A stretch of 64,000 nt of DNA, from NCBI RefSeq assembly GCF_000950575.1, contig NZ_CP011005.1:1-64000 (forward strand), in the 5' to 3' direction. Origin of the DNA: Psychromicrobium lacuslunae. GTDB taxonomy: Bacteria; Actinomycetota; Actinomycetes; Actinomycetales; Micrococcaceae. The position numbers and the translations under genes were made by a program. Positions 8,434 through 18,100 of this stretch are shown here, piece after piece. Numbering within the stretch: the first letter of the stretch is position 1; every line of letters begins with the position of its first letter. Below the pieces are notes generated by a model. That model worked only from the letters and a program-made list of their open reading frames with translations. It ran no database searches and was not told where the DNA came from.

Positions 8434-11400
8434 TGGCGCGCCGACCTGCCCGCAATCGCCCAGCACGGAGCGCCGCCGAGTTGCACCGTGCCTGGCTCGA
8501 ACTCGTCGATACTGAGGGGCCGTTTCTGGCCATCCCGCCGCTCAAACGCGTCTGGCCGGAGGGCATGCCTCGGCTTGCTGACGCTCGTAAGGCCATCCTC
8601 GCCGATGCGCGCAAAGACTTTGAGCCTGCCTGGGAGCACTATGACCGAGGTTCTGACTCTGAATCCGTCCTTGACAGCTACCGAACGGCACGTGATAAGT
8701 GGGTAGAGACCGTTCTGCGGGACGTCGCAGGCTGGGCCGAATCACTTAGCTGGGGAGAGGTCTCTGGAGTCGCAGCCCAGTCGCCGAATCGAGCGGTCAC
8801 AGTCCAAGCACAGGCCACCGTCAGCCGAGACGATGAGATCGGCGCGATCGTGCATGTCATCGACCCGGTCGACTCACTGCGCGAGGTGCCGGGTGACCTG
8901 TGGGCCGCTACTCCTGTCGACCGCGTCGAGGCGATGCTGCGCGAGAGTAAGGTACCGATCGGCATCGTCACGGACGGTCGTTGGTGGGGGGTAGTACACG
9001 CACGTGACGGAGTGATGGCCGCCTCCGGCATCGTCGATGCCCTCACTTGGACTGAAGAACATCGCACTCGTGATGCCTTTCTCGCCCTGATTGGGAGGCA
9101 ATACCTGATCGGAGGCGACCCAGCCGAGCGCCTTCCGGTGTTATTCGAGGACTCGGTCGCCGCCGCCGAAGAGATTACTGAGGCGCTGGGTGCCCAGGTG
9201 CGCCGCGCGGTCGAGCTGCTCATCCAATCATTCTCCGAGTCCGCTGCCGAGGCGAAGCGCCGAAGCCTAGCCGTCCCGCTCCCGACTCGTTCGCATGACA
9301 GTTACGAGGCCGCAGTCACCGTGATGATGCGCGCCGTGTTCCTGCTATTTGCCGAAGAGCGTGGACTGATGCCGCAGGGCGGACTGTTCGACCAGGGATA
9401 CGGGATCGCCGGCGAACTCGATCAGCTGACCGCCCGCGAGTCTGCGGAGAGCGAAGAAGCCCTCGACGCTACCTCGCTTAGCTGGCACCGCCTGCTGGCA
9501 ACCAGCAATGCGTTGTACCGGGGTGCGACATTCGAGAATCTTCGGATTCCCGCCTATGGTGGCTCTCTCTTCGATCCGGCACGGTTTCCATTCCTCACGG
9601 CCACGAACGAACTAGGCGTCCTTGGTTTGACCGTCTCTGATCGGGTCATGTTGCATGTGCTCCGCGCCGTGCAAGTCGCTGAGATCAAAGGCGAGGCGCG
9701 CCGCATCTCGTTCCGTGACATCGACGTCGAACAAATCGGCTACATGTACGAGGGGCTTCTCGGTTACACCGCGACGGTCGCGCCCGAGATGGTCCTCGGC
9801 ATTACCGGTACCCGCGGTGATGAGCCTGAGATTCCGCTCGCTAAGCTGGAGGAACTCGCTGCGACTCACAGTGACAGCAAGCAGTTGGCCAGGGCGATCC
9901 GTGCTTGGATCGAGACCGATCAGCCTTCAGCGAAGCCGTCCTCTGAGGCCGCTATAGCTAAGGCTGTCGGTGTAAACGTCGCGCCCAGCGTGGTGAGCGC
10001 CCTCGTCCAGGCCGTTGGCGGCGACCTCGAACTTGCTGAGCGTGTAAAGCCCTGGCTTGGTCTGGTGCGACTCGACCTGCGTAACCGACCCTTCGTCGTG
10101 CTCGAAGGTGCGTTGCTAGTCAAGGAAACTCCTTCCCGCAAGAACTCGGGGGCGCACTACACGCCGAAGTCGCTTGCCGAAGACGTGGTGAAGCACGCTC
10201 TCGAACCCCTCGTCTACGCACCCGGACCACATCAGACCGCGAACCGTGATGAGTGGAAACTCAAGTCGCCGGCCGACATCCTCAACCTCAAGGTCGCCGA
10301 CATAGCTTGCGGTTCGGGTGCATTCCTGGTTGCTGCTGCGCGCTTCCTCGCAGACCGACTCGTCGAGGCATGGGTCACCGACAACCCGGCGTGGGGCGGC
10401 CGTAAGGACTTGCACACGCTCGCCATGCGTGAGGTCGTCGCTACCTGCCTGTACGGCGCAGATATCAATGAGATGGCGATCGAGATGTGCAAGCTCTCAC
10501 TCTGGCTCGTTTCCCTCGACCGTGACCTGCCGTTTTCCTTTGTCGATGACAAGGTCTTTGTCGGCAATTCGCTCCTCGGGCTCACCGACATCAAGCAGCT
10601 ACGCGCCATGCACATCGACCCGACCAAGGAAAGTCGGCAGCAGGGCATGCTCGATGTCTTCGAGGTCGACGTTGATTCGATCATCAAACGTGCTGTCGAG
10701 CTGCGGGAGAGCCTCGCCTCCCCGGTCGAGTCGGACGATAGCCCAGCGCGCTCGGCTGCGGCCAAGCGGCGACAGCTCGCGCAGCTTCACAATGTCACCG
10801 CGGATCTTCGCAAGCTTGCCGACGGAATTATCGCCACCGGGCTTTCGCTTGGCGGCAAACCCGGCCGTGCCCTCGATGCCGCCTATGAAGACCTGCGGGA
10901 GGCGGCTCGCAAGGCGTTTCCGGGTGCGCATGACGATGTAGCCGACTCGGCTTGGCTTGACTCGAAGATCAGCCTGGGGCTCACACCGACGGTCGACACA
11001 GACTACGTGCAGTGGCAGCCGCTTCATTGGATCATCGAGGCGGCCGACGTGATGGCGGATCACGGTGGTTTCGACGCGATCATCGGCAATCCGCCATTCC
11101 TTGGGGGGCAAAAGCTCACCGGTGCAATGGGAACCAATATGCGCGATTGGTTCGTGAATGTGCTTGCGGATGGTCGACGCGGCAGCGCGGACCTTGTCGC
11201 CTACTTCTTCTTGCGTGCGACCTCACTTTTGCAGGCAAAGGGGACGCTTGGGTTGATTGCGACGAATACGGTCGCTCAGGGTGATTCTCGTGAGGTTGGT
11301 TTGGATTCGATGGTGTCTGACGGGTTCACGATTACGAGGGCTGTTCAGTCGCGTTCGTGGCCGGCGTCAAGTGCGAATTTAGAGTATGCCGCAGTCTGGG

Positions 11401-12506
11401 GCACTCGCGAGGTTGTCGAGGAAGATGTTCCGCGTATTGCCGACGATATTGCGGTCAGACGGATCAGCACACTGCTCGAAGCACAAGGACGTACAGCGGG
11501 AAACCCGTTTCGGCTGGCAGAGAATGCGGGCATCGCTTTCCAAGGCTGCATCGTTTTGGGGATGGGTTTCGTACTGGAGCCGGAAGAGGCGCAAGAGTGG
11601 ATTGCCTCTGATACCCGCAACGCTGAGGTACTGTTTCCATACCTCAACGGCGAGGATCTAAATCAGCGTCCCGACAGCTCGGCATCGAGGTGGGTCATCG
11701 ACTTCAACGACCGAACCGAGGAACAGGCTGCTACCTACAAATTGCCTTACCACCGCTTGGTCGAACGGGTGAAGCCTGAAAGGCAGCGTCGGAAGTCGAA
11801 CGGTGAATACGCTCTCCGAAAGCCTTTACCTGAGCGGTGGTGGCAGTACGGCGAAAAACGCCCAGCTATGCGTAAAGCGATCGCAGACTTGTCGGAGGTG
11901 TTGGTCATCGCTCTTGTCAGTAAGAGCGTCATGCCGCTAAGGGTGTCAACGAACCAGGTCTTCAGCCATCGGTTAGGCGTTTACGCCACGGATTCGTTTG
12001 CGGATCAGGCCGTCCTCTCGTCGTCGCTGCACTGGCTCTGGGCAATCACTTACAGTTCGACGCTCGAAACTCGGGTGAACTACTCACCGTCCGATGCGTT
12101 CCTAACGTTTCCTTTGCCCCAGCGGACAGAGCGTCTTGAGGCTGCCGGTCGTGCGTTGGAAAACGGACAGCGAGAGTTGATGGCGCGTCGTGGCATCGGC
12201 TTGACCGACGTCTACAACCTCGTTGCTGATCCTGCAGTCACGGGTGCGGAGGACGTGGGTCACCTTAGAAACCTCCACGTTGAAGTCGACGCGGCGGTAC
12301 TCGAAGCATTTGGCTGGCGAGGCATAGAACTCGACCACAGCTTTTACACCGTGCGAAAAATGCAACGCTGGACAGTCGGTGCTTCCAACCGAGTTGAGCT
12401 GCTGGATTTACTTCTTGAAGAGAACCATCGACGCATGCAAAATCAACTGGCGCCCGCCAGCACGCTCAGCGGGACAGCCGATGCTGAAGCAATGCCACTT
12501 GGCTGA
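8433..12506 (+). CDS. drmMI: DISARM class 1 adenine methyltransferase DrmMI (currently expressed form)
   Basis: A 1357-residue N6-adenine DNA methyltransferase, the DISARM modification subunit that marks host DNA. It has a long N-terminal helical region, then RKNSGAHYTPKSLAEDVV, the SAM-binding motif I (DIACGSGAFLVAAA, about residue 622) and the catalytic NPPF (IIGNPPFLGG, about 886). The target-recognition region follows. The ATG overlaps the drmD stop (TGATG); a GTG at 8421 in the same frame is a less likely start. From about residue 926, just past NPPF, 270 bp are perfectly repeated in inverted orientation at 13527-13796, and a second near-identical block occupies 11557-11728. The 3' end therefore looks exchangeable with the inverted cassette 12524-13796. 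Confidence 0.92.
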   Translation: MARRPARNRPARSAAELHRAWLELVDTEGPFLAIPPLKRVWPEGMPRLADARKAILADARKDFEPAWEHYDRGSDSESVLDSYRTARDKWVETVLRDVAGWAESLSWGEVSGVAAQSPNRAVTVQAQATVSRDDEIGAIVHVIDPVDSLREVPGDLWAATPVDRVEAMLRESKVPIGIVTDGRWWGVVHARDGVMAASGIVDALTWTEEHRTRDAFLALIGRQYLIGGDPAERLPVLFEDSVAAAEEITEALGAQVRRAVELLIQSFSESAAEAKRRSLAVPLPTRSHDSYEAAVTVMMRAVFLLFAEERGLMPQGGLFDQGYGIAGELDQLTARESAESEEALDATSLSWHRLLATSNALYRGATFENLRIPAYGGSLFDPARFPFLTATNELGVLGLTVSDRVMLHVLRAVQVAEIKGEARRISFRDIDVEQIGYMYEGLLGYTATVAPEMVLGITGTRGDEPEIPLAKLEELAATHSDSKQLARAIRAWIETDQPSAKPSSEAAIAKAVGVNVAPSVVSALVQAVGGDLELAERVKPWLGLVRLDLRNRPFVVLEGALLVKETPSRKNSGAHYTPKSLAEDVVKHALEPLVYAPGPHQTANRDEWKLKSPADILNLKVADIACGSGAFLVAAARFLADRLVEAWVTDNPAWGGRKDLHTLAMREVVATCLYGADINEMAIEMCKLSLWLVSLDRDLPFSFVDDKVFVGNSLLGLTDIKQLRAMHIDPTKESRQQGMLDVFEVDVDSIIKRAVELRESLASPVESDDSPARSAAAKRRQLAQLHNVTADLRKLADGIIATGLSLGGKPGRALDAAYEDLREAARKAFPGAHDDVADSAWLDSKISLGLTPTVDTDYVQWQPLHWIIEAADVMADHGGFDAIIGNPPFLGGQKLTGAMGTNMRDWFVNVLADGRRGSADLVAYFFLRATSLLQAKGTLGLIATNTVAQGDSREVGLDSMVSDGFTITRAVQSRSWPASSANLEYAAVWGTREVVEEDVPRIADDIAVRRISTLLEAQGRTAGNPFRLAENAGIAFQGCIVLGMGFVLEPEEAQEWIASDTRNAEVLFPYLNGEDLNQRPDSSASRWVIDFNDRTEEQAATYKLPYHRLVERVKPERQRRKSNGEYALRKPLPERWWQYGEKRPAMRKAIADLSEVLVIALVSKSVMPLRVSTNQVFSHRLGVYATDSFADQAVLSSSLHWLWAITYSSTLETRVNYSPSDAFLTFPLPQRTERLEAAGRALENGQRELMARRGIGLTDVYNLVADPAVTGAEDVGHLRNLHVEVDAAVLEAFGWRGIELDHSFYTVRKMQRWTVGASNRVELLDLLLEENHRRMQNQLAPASTLSGTADAEAMPLG
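11210..11479 (+). repeat. Inverted repeat, left arm (270 bp, perfect)
   Basis: Every base of 11210-11479 matches the reverse complement of 13527-13796 (compared by eye line by line). It encodes the stretch from LRATSLLQAKGTLGLIATN to RRISTLLE of DrmMI. The match begins within two bases of a codon boundary and ends abruptly at CTGCTCGA, after which the copies differ. It is the presumed crossover region for inversion. Confidence 0.95.
11557..11728 (+). repeat. Second inverted near-identical block (171 of 172 bp)
   Basis: 11557-11728 matches the reverse complement of 13278-13449 with one difference at 11607 (Ser versus Ala codon). The two blocks of identity are separated in both copies by a 77-bp divergent segment of exactly equal length (11480-11556 and 13450-13526). 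The encoded segment runs from GMGFVLEPEEAQEWIA to FNDRTEEQA. Confidence 0.93.
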
Positions 12507-12523
12507 TCAATCTTCTCGATCGC

Positions 12524-13796
12524 TCATCCAAACAATGTGGCTTCGGCGAACTCGTAAATAGATTCTATGTGTCCAGTCACTGGCGAAGACTCTGCTCTCG
12601 TACGATTCTCCTCGAGGAGTTTGTCGAGCAAATCAACGCGACTTGCGGCATCGAAACTCCACCGCAGAACTCGTCTGTAGGTGTGGAAACCATAGCGAGG
12701 GTGGATATCCCATCCATATGCCTCGATTAGCGCTTCGTCGATCTCAACGTGAAGATCGCGGACTCGGGATACATCTACGTCGCTGCCCGCTTCGGGCGTA
12801 TTGACAAGGTTGTAGAGCTTGGTAAGCCCGAGACTTCGGCGAGCCATGATTTCGCGACGTTCCCTATCAAGCGCAGAGCCTGCTTGGAGCAATCGCTTGG
12901 TCATTTTGGGCCGTGGGAACGTGAGAAACACGTCAGATGGGGAGTAGCTCAGATCATTCTTCATCGCCCCCGAATACTTGCGAGCCCAGAAATAATGAAG
13001 GGATGATGACAACACCGCCATCAATCCACGGTTGTCCGATGCGAACACTACGATCTTGTGGCTCGGCACAATTCCTTTCGGAATGAACATGGGTTGTGCA
13101 GTATTGCTGACTTGAGCGAGGACCAAAACCTCCGACAAGTCTGAGATCGCTTTTCTCATCCCGGCCGCTCGTTCGGCGAACTGCCACCAGTAATCGCGTC
13201 GAGGCTTACGTCTGTTGTGCATCCGCTCGGGCCTCACGAGTTCGGACACTCGCTCGAACGGCCGTGGGTACTTGCGCGCCTGTTCCTCGGTTCGGTCGTT
13301 GAAGTCGATGACCCACCTCGATGCCGAGCTGTCGGGACGCTGATTTAGATCCTCGCCGTTGAGGTATGGAAACAGTACCTCAGCGTTGCGGGTATCAGCG
13401 GCAATCCACTCTTGCGCCTCTTCCGGCTCCAGTACGAAACCCATCCCCAGGACGTAACATCCAATGAAAGCCAAACCAGAGTTCTCGGCCAGTCGGGCAG
13501 GCATTCCATCGACTCGACCGGCTGGCTCGAGCAGTGTGCTGATCCGTCTGACCGCAATATCGTCGGCAATACGCGGAACATCTTCCTCGACAACCTCGCG
13601 AGTGCCCCAGACTGCGGCATACTCTAAATTCGCACTTGACGCCGGCCACGAACGCGACTGAACAGCCCTCGTAATCGTGAACCCGTCAGACACCATCGAA
13701 TCCAAACCAACCTCACGAGAATCACCCTGAGCGACCGTATTCGTCGCAATCAACCCAAGCGTCCCCTTTGCCTGCAAAAGTGAGGTCGCACGCAAG
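12524..13796 (-). CDS. Silent alternative C-terminal half of DrmMI (inverted cassette)
   Basis: About 423 codons are open from the inner end of the right repeat arm to TAA/TAG at 12524. They are homologous along their whole length to residues about 926-1357 of DrmMI. The first 90 residues are identical, then a diverged 26-residue patch, an almost identical 57-residue block, a strongly diverged target-recognition region, and a moderately similar end (SPSDVFLTFPRP, EIMARR, DLLDKLLEEN). The catalytic motifs are missing. The only start is a TTG inside the repeat with no ribosome site, so the stretch is probably not made alone but is a stored alternative. The open frame shows it is maintained by selection or is recent. 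Confidence 0.85.
13278..13449 (-). repeat. Partner of the second near-identical block
   Basis: This is the inverted counterpart of 11557-11728, with one mismatch. Together with the 270-bp arms it makes the two methylase ends a mosaic of identical and divergent segments, as expected from repeated exchange or gene conversion. Confidence 0.93.
13527..13796 (-). repeat. Inverted repeat, right arm (270 bp, perfect)
   Basis: This is the reverse complement of 11210-11479. Its outer end at 13796 lies 24 bp before the recombinase ATG, and the sequence between (A-run then CCGCTGAACTATAACG) has no homology to drmMI, so the edge of the repeat marks the edge of the cassette. Confidence 0.95.
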
Positions 13797-13820
13797 CTAA
13801 AAAACCGCTGAACTATAACG

Positions 13821-15098
13821 ATGAATCCTAAACAAGTACGTCAATGTGTCCTTTACGCCCGCCTCAGTGTTACCAAAGAAGAGTCAGTTTCCATCGCGCG
13901 GCAGCTTCAGTCTTGCCGCAGATACGCCGAGGCGAGGGGCTGGGAAGTTGTCGGTGAATTCATCGACGACGGTGTTTCTGCCACCGCAAACCGTCCCGAG
14001 GAACGTCGTGGTTGGAGGTCGCTAATTGAAGCGCGGGATTTCGATGCCGTCATCATTTGGAAAGTAGATCGCCTTGCCCGGCGGGTTCTTGACTTCCTCC
14101 ACGCCGACGAGACGCTACAGCAACGAGGAGCTGGTCTTGTCGCTGTTGAGGATCCCATCGATATGACCAGCCCCCAAGGTCGTGCGTTCGCGGTGATGCT
14201 TGCGGTGTTCGGTGAGATGGAGGCTGAGGCGATCCGCGCTCGGGTCAGAGCAGCACGGGCTCAGATTCTCAAAGATGGTCGTTGGCCGGGAGGCGGAATC
14301 CCCTACGGATATAGGTCAATATCGAATGTAAGGGGCCCGGGTAGGGTTCTTGTGCAGGAGGAAGAACGGATCGAATGGCTCAAGGAGATCGTCGCTAGGG
14401 CCGCTCGCGGTCAGACAGTAAACGCAATCGCCAGATGGCTCACTGAGACAGGAGCACCGCTCCCAATACGTCGGATTGAACGGACCTCCGGCAGCACAAA
14501 CTGGAACCGACAGACAGTGGACGGTCTATTGCGCAACCCCGTGATAGCCGGAATGACACCACGAAACCCTGGACGCGCAAAGAGCGCAAAACGTGCCGAC
14601 CCCTTTGCAGTTCTTCGGGACGAGAACGGCGATCCGGTCATCAATGAGAGTCTTGCTATCGTCGGCGTCGAAGAGTTCACGGAGCTGCAACGACTCCTCG
14701 ACGCTCGTGCTGTGCCGCAGGCTCGAAAGCTGGGCGAACGGCAGGCGACAAGCCCCTTCCTGTCTCGCGTGGCCCGGTGCCACGAGTGCTCGGTATACCT
14801 CTGCCGCGGAACAAATCAGAAACGCCCAATGCTCTACTGCCCGAAATGCCGCCAGACGATTGGGCGCACCGCGCTCGACGCCTATCTCATTGATCGACTT
14901 CTTGCGGAACGTACCGAAGAGAAAGTAGGCGAACTTACCGTCGCGGAAGCCTGGTTGCGTGCCGGTCATGACGATAAGGCGCGCCGGGCAGTGCTGCTCT
15001 CCCAGCTTGGCGCGCTCGTTATTCGTCGTGGCATTGTCGGACGCTACTTTGACGAGGAGCGAGTGCTGCTGACCTGGTCACCGTCAGAGCGCTTTTGA
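13821..15098 (+). CDS. Serine recombinase (resolvase/invertase with recombinase and zinc-ribbon domains)
   Basis: A 425-residue site-specific recombinase. The N-terminal resolvase domain begins VLYARLS with the nucleophilic Ser at residue 16, followed by RQLQSCRRYAEARGW, VDRLARR and the EMEAEAIRARVRAA helix. The middle Recombinase domain has GGGIPYGYR and a helical DNA-binding part. A zinc ribbon near residues 315-345 uses CHEC and CPKC. No long coiled-coil insert is obvious, so it is a mid-sized large serine recombinase. It sits between the methylase cassette and drmA, 24 bp from the inverted repeat, which points to a role in flipping the cassette rather than phage integration. No clear Shine-Dalgarno precedes the ATG. 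Confidence 0.93.
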   Translation: MNPKQVRQCVLYARLSVTKEESVSIARQLQSCRRYAEARGWEVVGEFIDDGVSATANRPEERRGWRSLIEARDFDAVIIWKVDRLARRVLDFLHADETLQQRGAGLVAVEDPIDMTSPQGRAFAVMLAVFGEMEAEAIRARVRAARAQILKDGRWPGGGIPYGYRSISNVRGPGRVLVQEEERIEWLKEIVARAARGQTVNAIARWLTETGAPLPIRRIERTSGSTNWNRQTVDGLLRNPVIAGMTPRNPGRAKSAKRADPFAVLRDENGDPVINESLAIVGVEEFTELQRLLDARAVPQARKLGERQATSPFLSRVARCHECSVYLCRGTNQKRPMLYCPKCRQTIGRTALDAYLIDRLLAERTEEKVGELTVAEAWLRAGHDDKARRAVLLSQLGALVIRRGIVGRYFDEERVLLTWSPSERF

Positions 15099-15144
15099 CG
15101 TACCCTAACCGTCAATCAAGGTGTTGTGCGGCAGAATAGTGGCT

Positions 15145-18100
15145 ATGTCAGAGAAGATGGACGCGGCAGCGCCAGCGGAGCCGGGATATCCACTCGATTT
15201 CCCACTGGATGGCACCTCTTTCAGTGTGCGCGAGAACCTAGCCGACATTCTGGAGCGTGAACTTCTCGGACCGATCTATGGGGAGAACGAGTTACTATCA
15301 ATCAGCCCGAAGCAGCTGTATCTCGTCGGCTTGATTGCGCCGGTGAAACTTACTGACACAAAATCATCCACGCTCGATCAGGATGAGGCGGGCGACTTGG
15401 ATGAGGTTCGCCTCGACGAGGATGGCGTCGCCGAGGGCCGCGGCGTTCCCGCGGTTGCCGCAGACGAGAGCGAAGCTGATGCCGAGGAAGACGATGGTGA
15501 GGATCGCGCGCCCAAGCAGGGGCTGATGATCCCAGCGTCGATGGGCCTGCGCTTCCAGGTGTCAGAGGATCTTCCGTCGTTCGAAGTCACGGCGTCGTGG
15601 GGCAGCTACGAGACGGTTGAAACAGGCGAAATGAAACCGAATGGCCGGCCGGAACGGAAATATCGGCGCACTCCGGTGGAGGAGACCCGAACCATAGCGA
15701 TAGCGTCGCTGAAACCGGGGCACACCGAGACAATCGTGCTGCGCGATGCCATTTGTCTGCGGATTGACCGCTACGACGACCACGAATACGGGCGCGTCCT
15801 CGTGGAGATCGCACTTTGTAATGACCGCGAGACGCCACTGCCGATCCCGACCAGTATGTGGATGTTTCAGACGAAGCTGCTGATTGACTCGGGTGGCGAC
15901 GAGGTGTTCCTCCCGGTGCGCGATGTCCTGGAGCAAGACTGGGCTGAGCATGATGACGAGGTTCGCCGGCTCGATCTGCAGTACAAAGATCGGCTGGAAT
16001 TTGCCATCGGTCGTACCTGCTCTGCTGATTGGGTTGTGCGGAAAGGATCGCGTCGGGCAACCTCGGTATCCACGAGCTGGCTGCCATATGCGGAGACGCC
16101 TCAGACCCGGGCTGGCGTCGTGGAGGGCGCGACTTTATCGATGAAGGAGCTCGCATCAGCCTCCGCCGAGGAGCTGCGGGATGGTCTCACGCCACTGATC
16201 TCCGGTTATGGTGCGTGGCTCGAACGACAGCGAGGCAATGCAGCGGAGCTCCCCGCACACCTACGTGAGACCGCCGATGATGCGTTGTGGGAGGCACAGC
16301 GGGCGTATCAACGGCTGGTCGACGGTCTAGAGTTCGTGGCGACGGATGCGACCGCTCTGCAGTGCTTCCAGTTCATGAACCGCGTGATGCGCGATCAGCG
16401 TCTCGCTTCCCAAGTCGCCGAGGTGCGCAAGTCTGACTCATCGTTGTCGATTATCCAGGCGTGGAAGGACCTTGAGGCCGCCGAGCTGGACGGAGAACCG
16501 GTCGCATCTTGGCGGCCATTCCAGTTAGCTTTCATCCTTATGCAGCTCCGCGCGCTCACCAACCCGACAGATCCATTGCGAAGCGCGGACCTCAAGGCTG
16601 GCGTAGAGCTGCTTTTCTTCCCGACTGGCGGTGGCAAGACTGAGGCATACCTCGGCCTTGCCGCATACACCTTCGCGATTCGTCGGCGTCAGGCTGTCGT
16701 GCAATCCCAAGACGGCGCGTTGAACGGTGGCGATGGCGTCTCGGTGCTGATGCGCTATACGCTGCGGCTACTCACCGCGCAGCAGTTCCAGCGCGCCACC
16801 ACACTCGTGTGCGCCGCTGAACTGGCGCGCCTTGAAGACGAGGCAACGTGGGGTGTGGAACCTTTCCGGATTGGTCTGTGGGTCGGTACCGATGTCAGCC
16901 CGAAGCGATTCGAAGAGGCGGATGAACAGCTCAAGAAAGTCAACGATGGAGCTTCGCACCGACTTACCGTGCTTCAGATTCAGCGTTGCCCATGGTGTGG
17001 TACCGAGATTAGTCCGGCGAACGTTAAGGGCGACGTCACGAGTCGCCGCGTGTTGGTGCACTGTGGTGACGAATTGGGTCGCTGCCCGTTCTCTAAAGGT
17101 GGCGGTGTACCCGAAGGGCTCCCGGTGCTCACTGTCGATGAAGAGATCTATCGGCTCGCCCCGGCATTCGTTATCGCGACCGTTGATAAGTTCGCTCGGC
17201 TCGCGCGCGAAGGCGAGGCCGCGTCGCTGTTCGGCTACGTTAGTAAGCGGTGCGGTCGGCACGGCTACATCCATCCCGACTACACGAACTGCGATGTCCA
17301 GGCGCATCCTGCGAACGGTGGGCACCCAGCGGCCACCGTGGTGCCGGTTGACCGACTGCGTCCACCGGATCTGATCATTCAAGATGAGCTGCACCTGATC
17401 ACTGGCGCACTGGGTACCGCCGTCGGACTGTTTGAGGTCGCCCTCGAAACGCTGTGTTCATGGGAAACTCCAGCGGGTGAGGCGATCAAGCCGCTAATTG
17501 TCGCCTCCACTGCGACCGTGCGGAACGCCGTGGATCAGGTGCGGCAGCTGTACGGTCGCAAAGTCGAGGTCTTCCCGCCACAGGTGCTCGACGTGGCAGA
17601 TACCTTCTTCTCCCGCGAGGTCGAGGTTTCTCAACAGAATCCTGGCCGTCGCTACCTCGGGGTGAGCGCGCCCGGTGTGCGTTTGTCTAGCGCCGAGATT
17701 CGCCTCACCGAGATCCTGCTGCTAGCGGGGCAACTGCTGTTCGACCGCACCGGTATCGAGGCCGACCCTTATATGACACTTGTCGGCTATTTCAATGCCA
17801 CCCGTGAATTGGCAGGTATGCGCCGCTACGTAGATGACGACGTAACCAGCCGAGTACGCAGCCCCCGTCCGAAGTCCGGATTTCCGAGAAGGTTCGGCAC
17901 CAACTTCGGTCTCAACGTTGCTGAACTGACTTCTCGTATTTCAGGTGCTGATATTGGCAGGACCCTCGACAAGCTCGGGATTGAGTTTGACCCTGACTTC
18001 GATGTCACCACGGCGATCAATGCCCGGGGGGCTGCTGCCAAGGCTAAGGAGGTAGTGCCGAAGCGTGACGGAGACGAGCCGTTCGACGTGGTGCTCGCGA

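Larger units (their letters stand above)
11210..13796. mobile_element. Predicted invertible DNA cassette (target-recognition switch of DrmMI)
   Basis: A 2587-bp segment is bounded by the 270-bp perfect inverted repeats. It holds two alternative, tail-to-tail 3' ends of the methylase gene (stops at 12506 and 12524, 17 bp apart), with a serine recombinase gene starting 24 bp beyond the right arm. Recombination between the arms would reverse the inside and join the constant catalytic half of drmMI to the other target-recognition region, in frame, giving a protein of about 1350 residues. Inversion itself is inferred; the repeat structure is seen directly. Confidence 0.85.

Noticed and set aside
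12524-13796. Independent second methyltransferase gene
   Set aside because: It lacks the SAM motif and NPPF, has only a TTG start inside the repeat and no ribosome site, so it is a partial stored end, not a separate enzyme.
13811-13819. TATAAC just before the recombinase ATG as a -10 box
   Set aside because: It touches the start codon, so transcription would begin inside the gene; no matching -35 at a proper distance was seen.
13821-15098. Prophage or integrative element marked by the recombinase
   Set aside because: No phage structural, replication or conjugation genes and no attachment-site pair surround it; both sides are DISARM genes.
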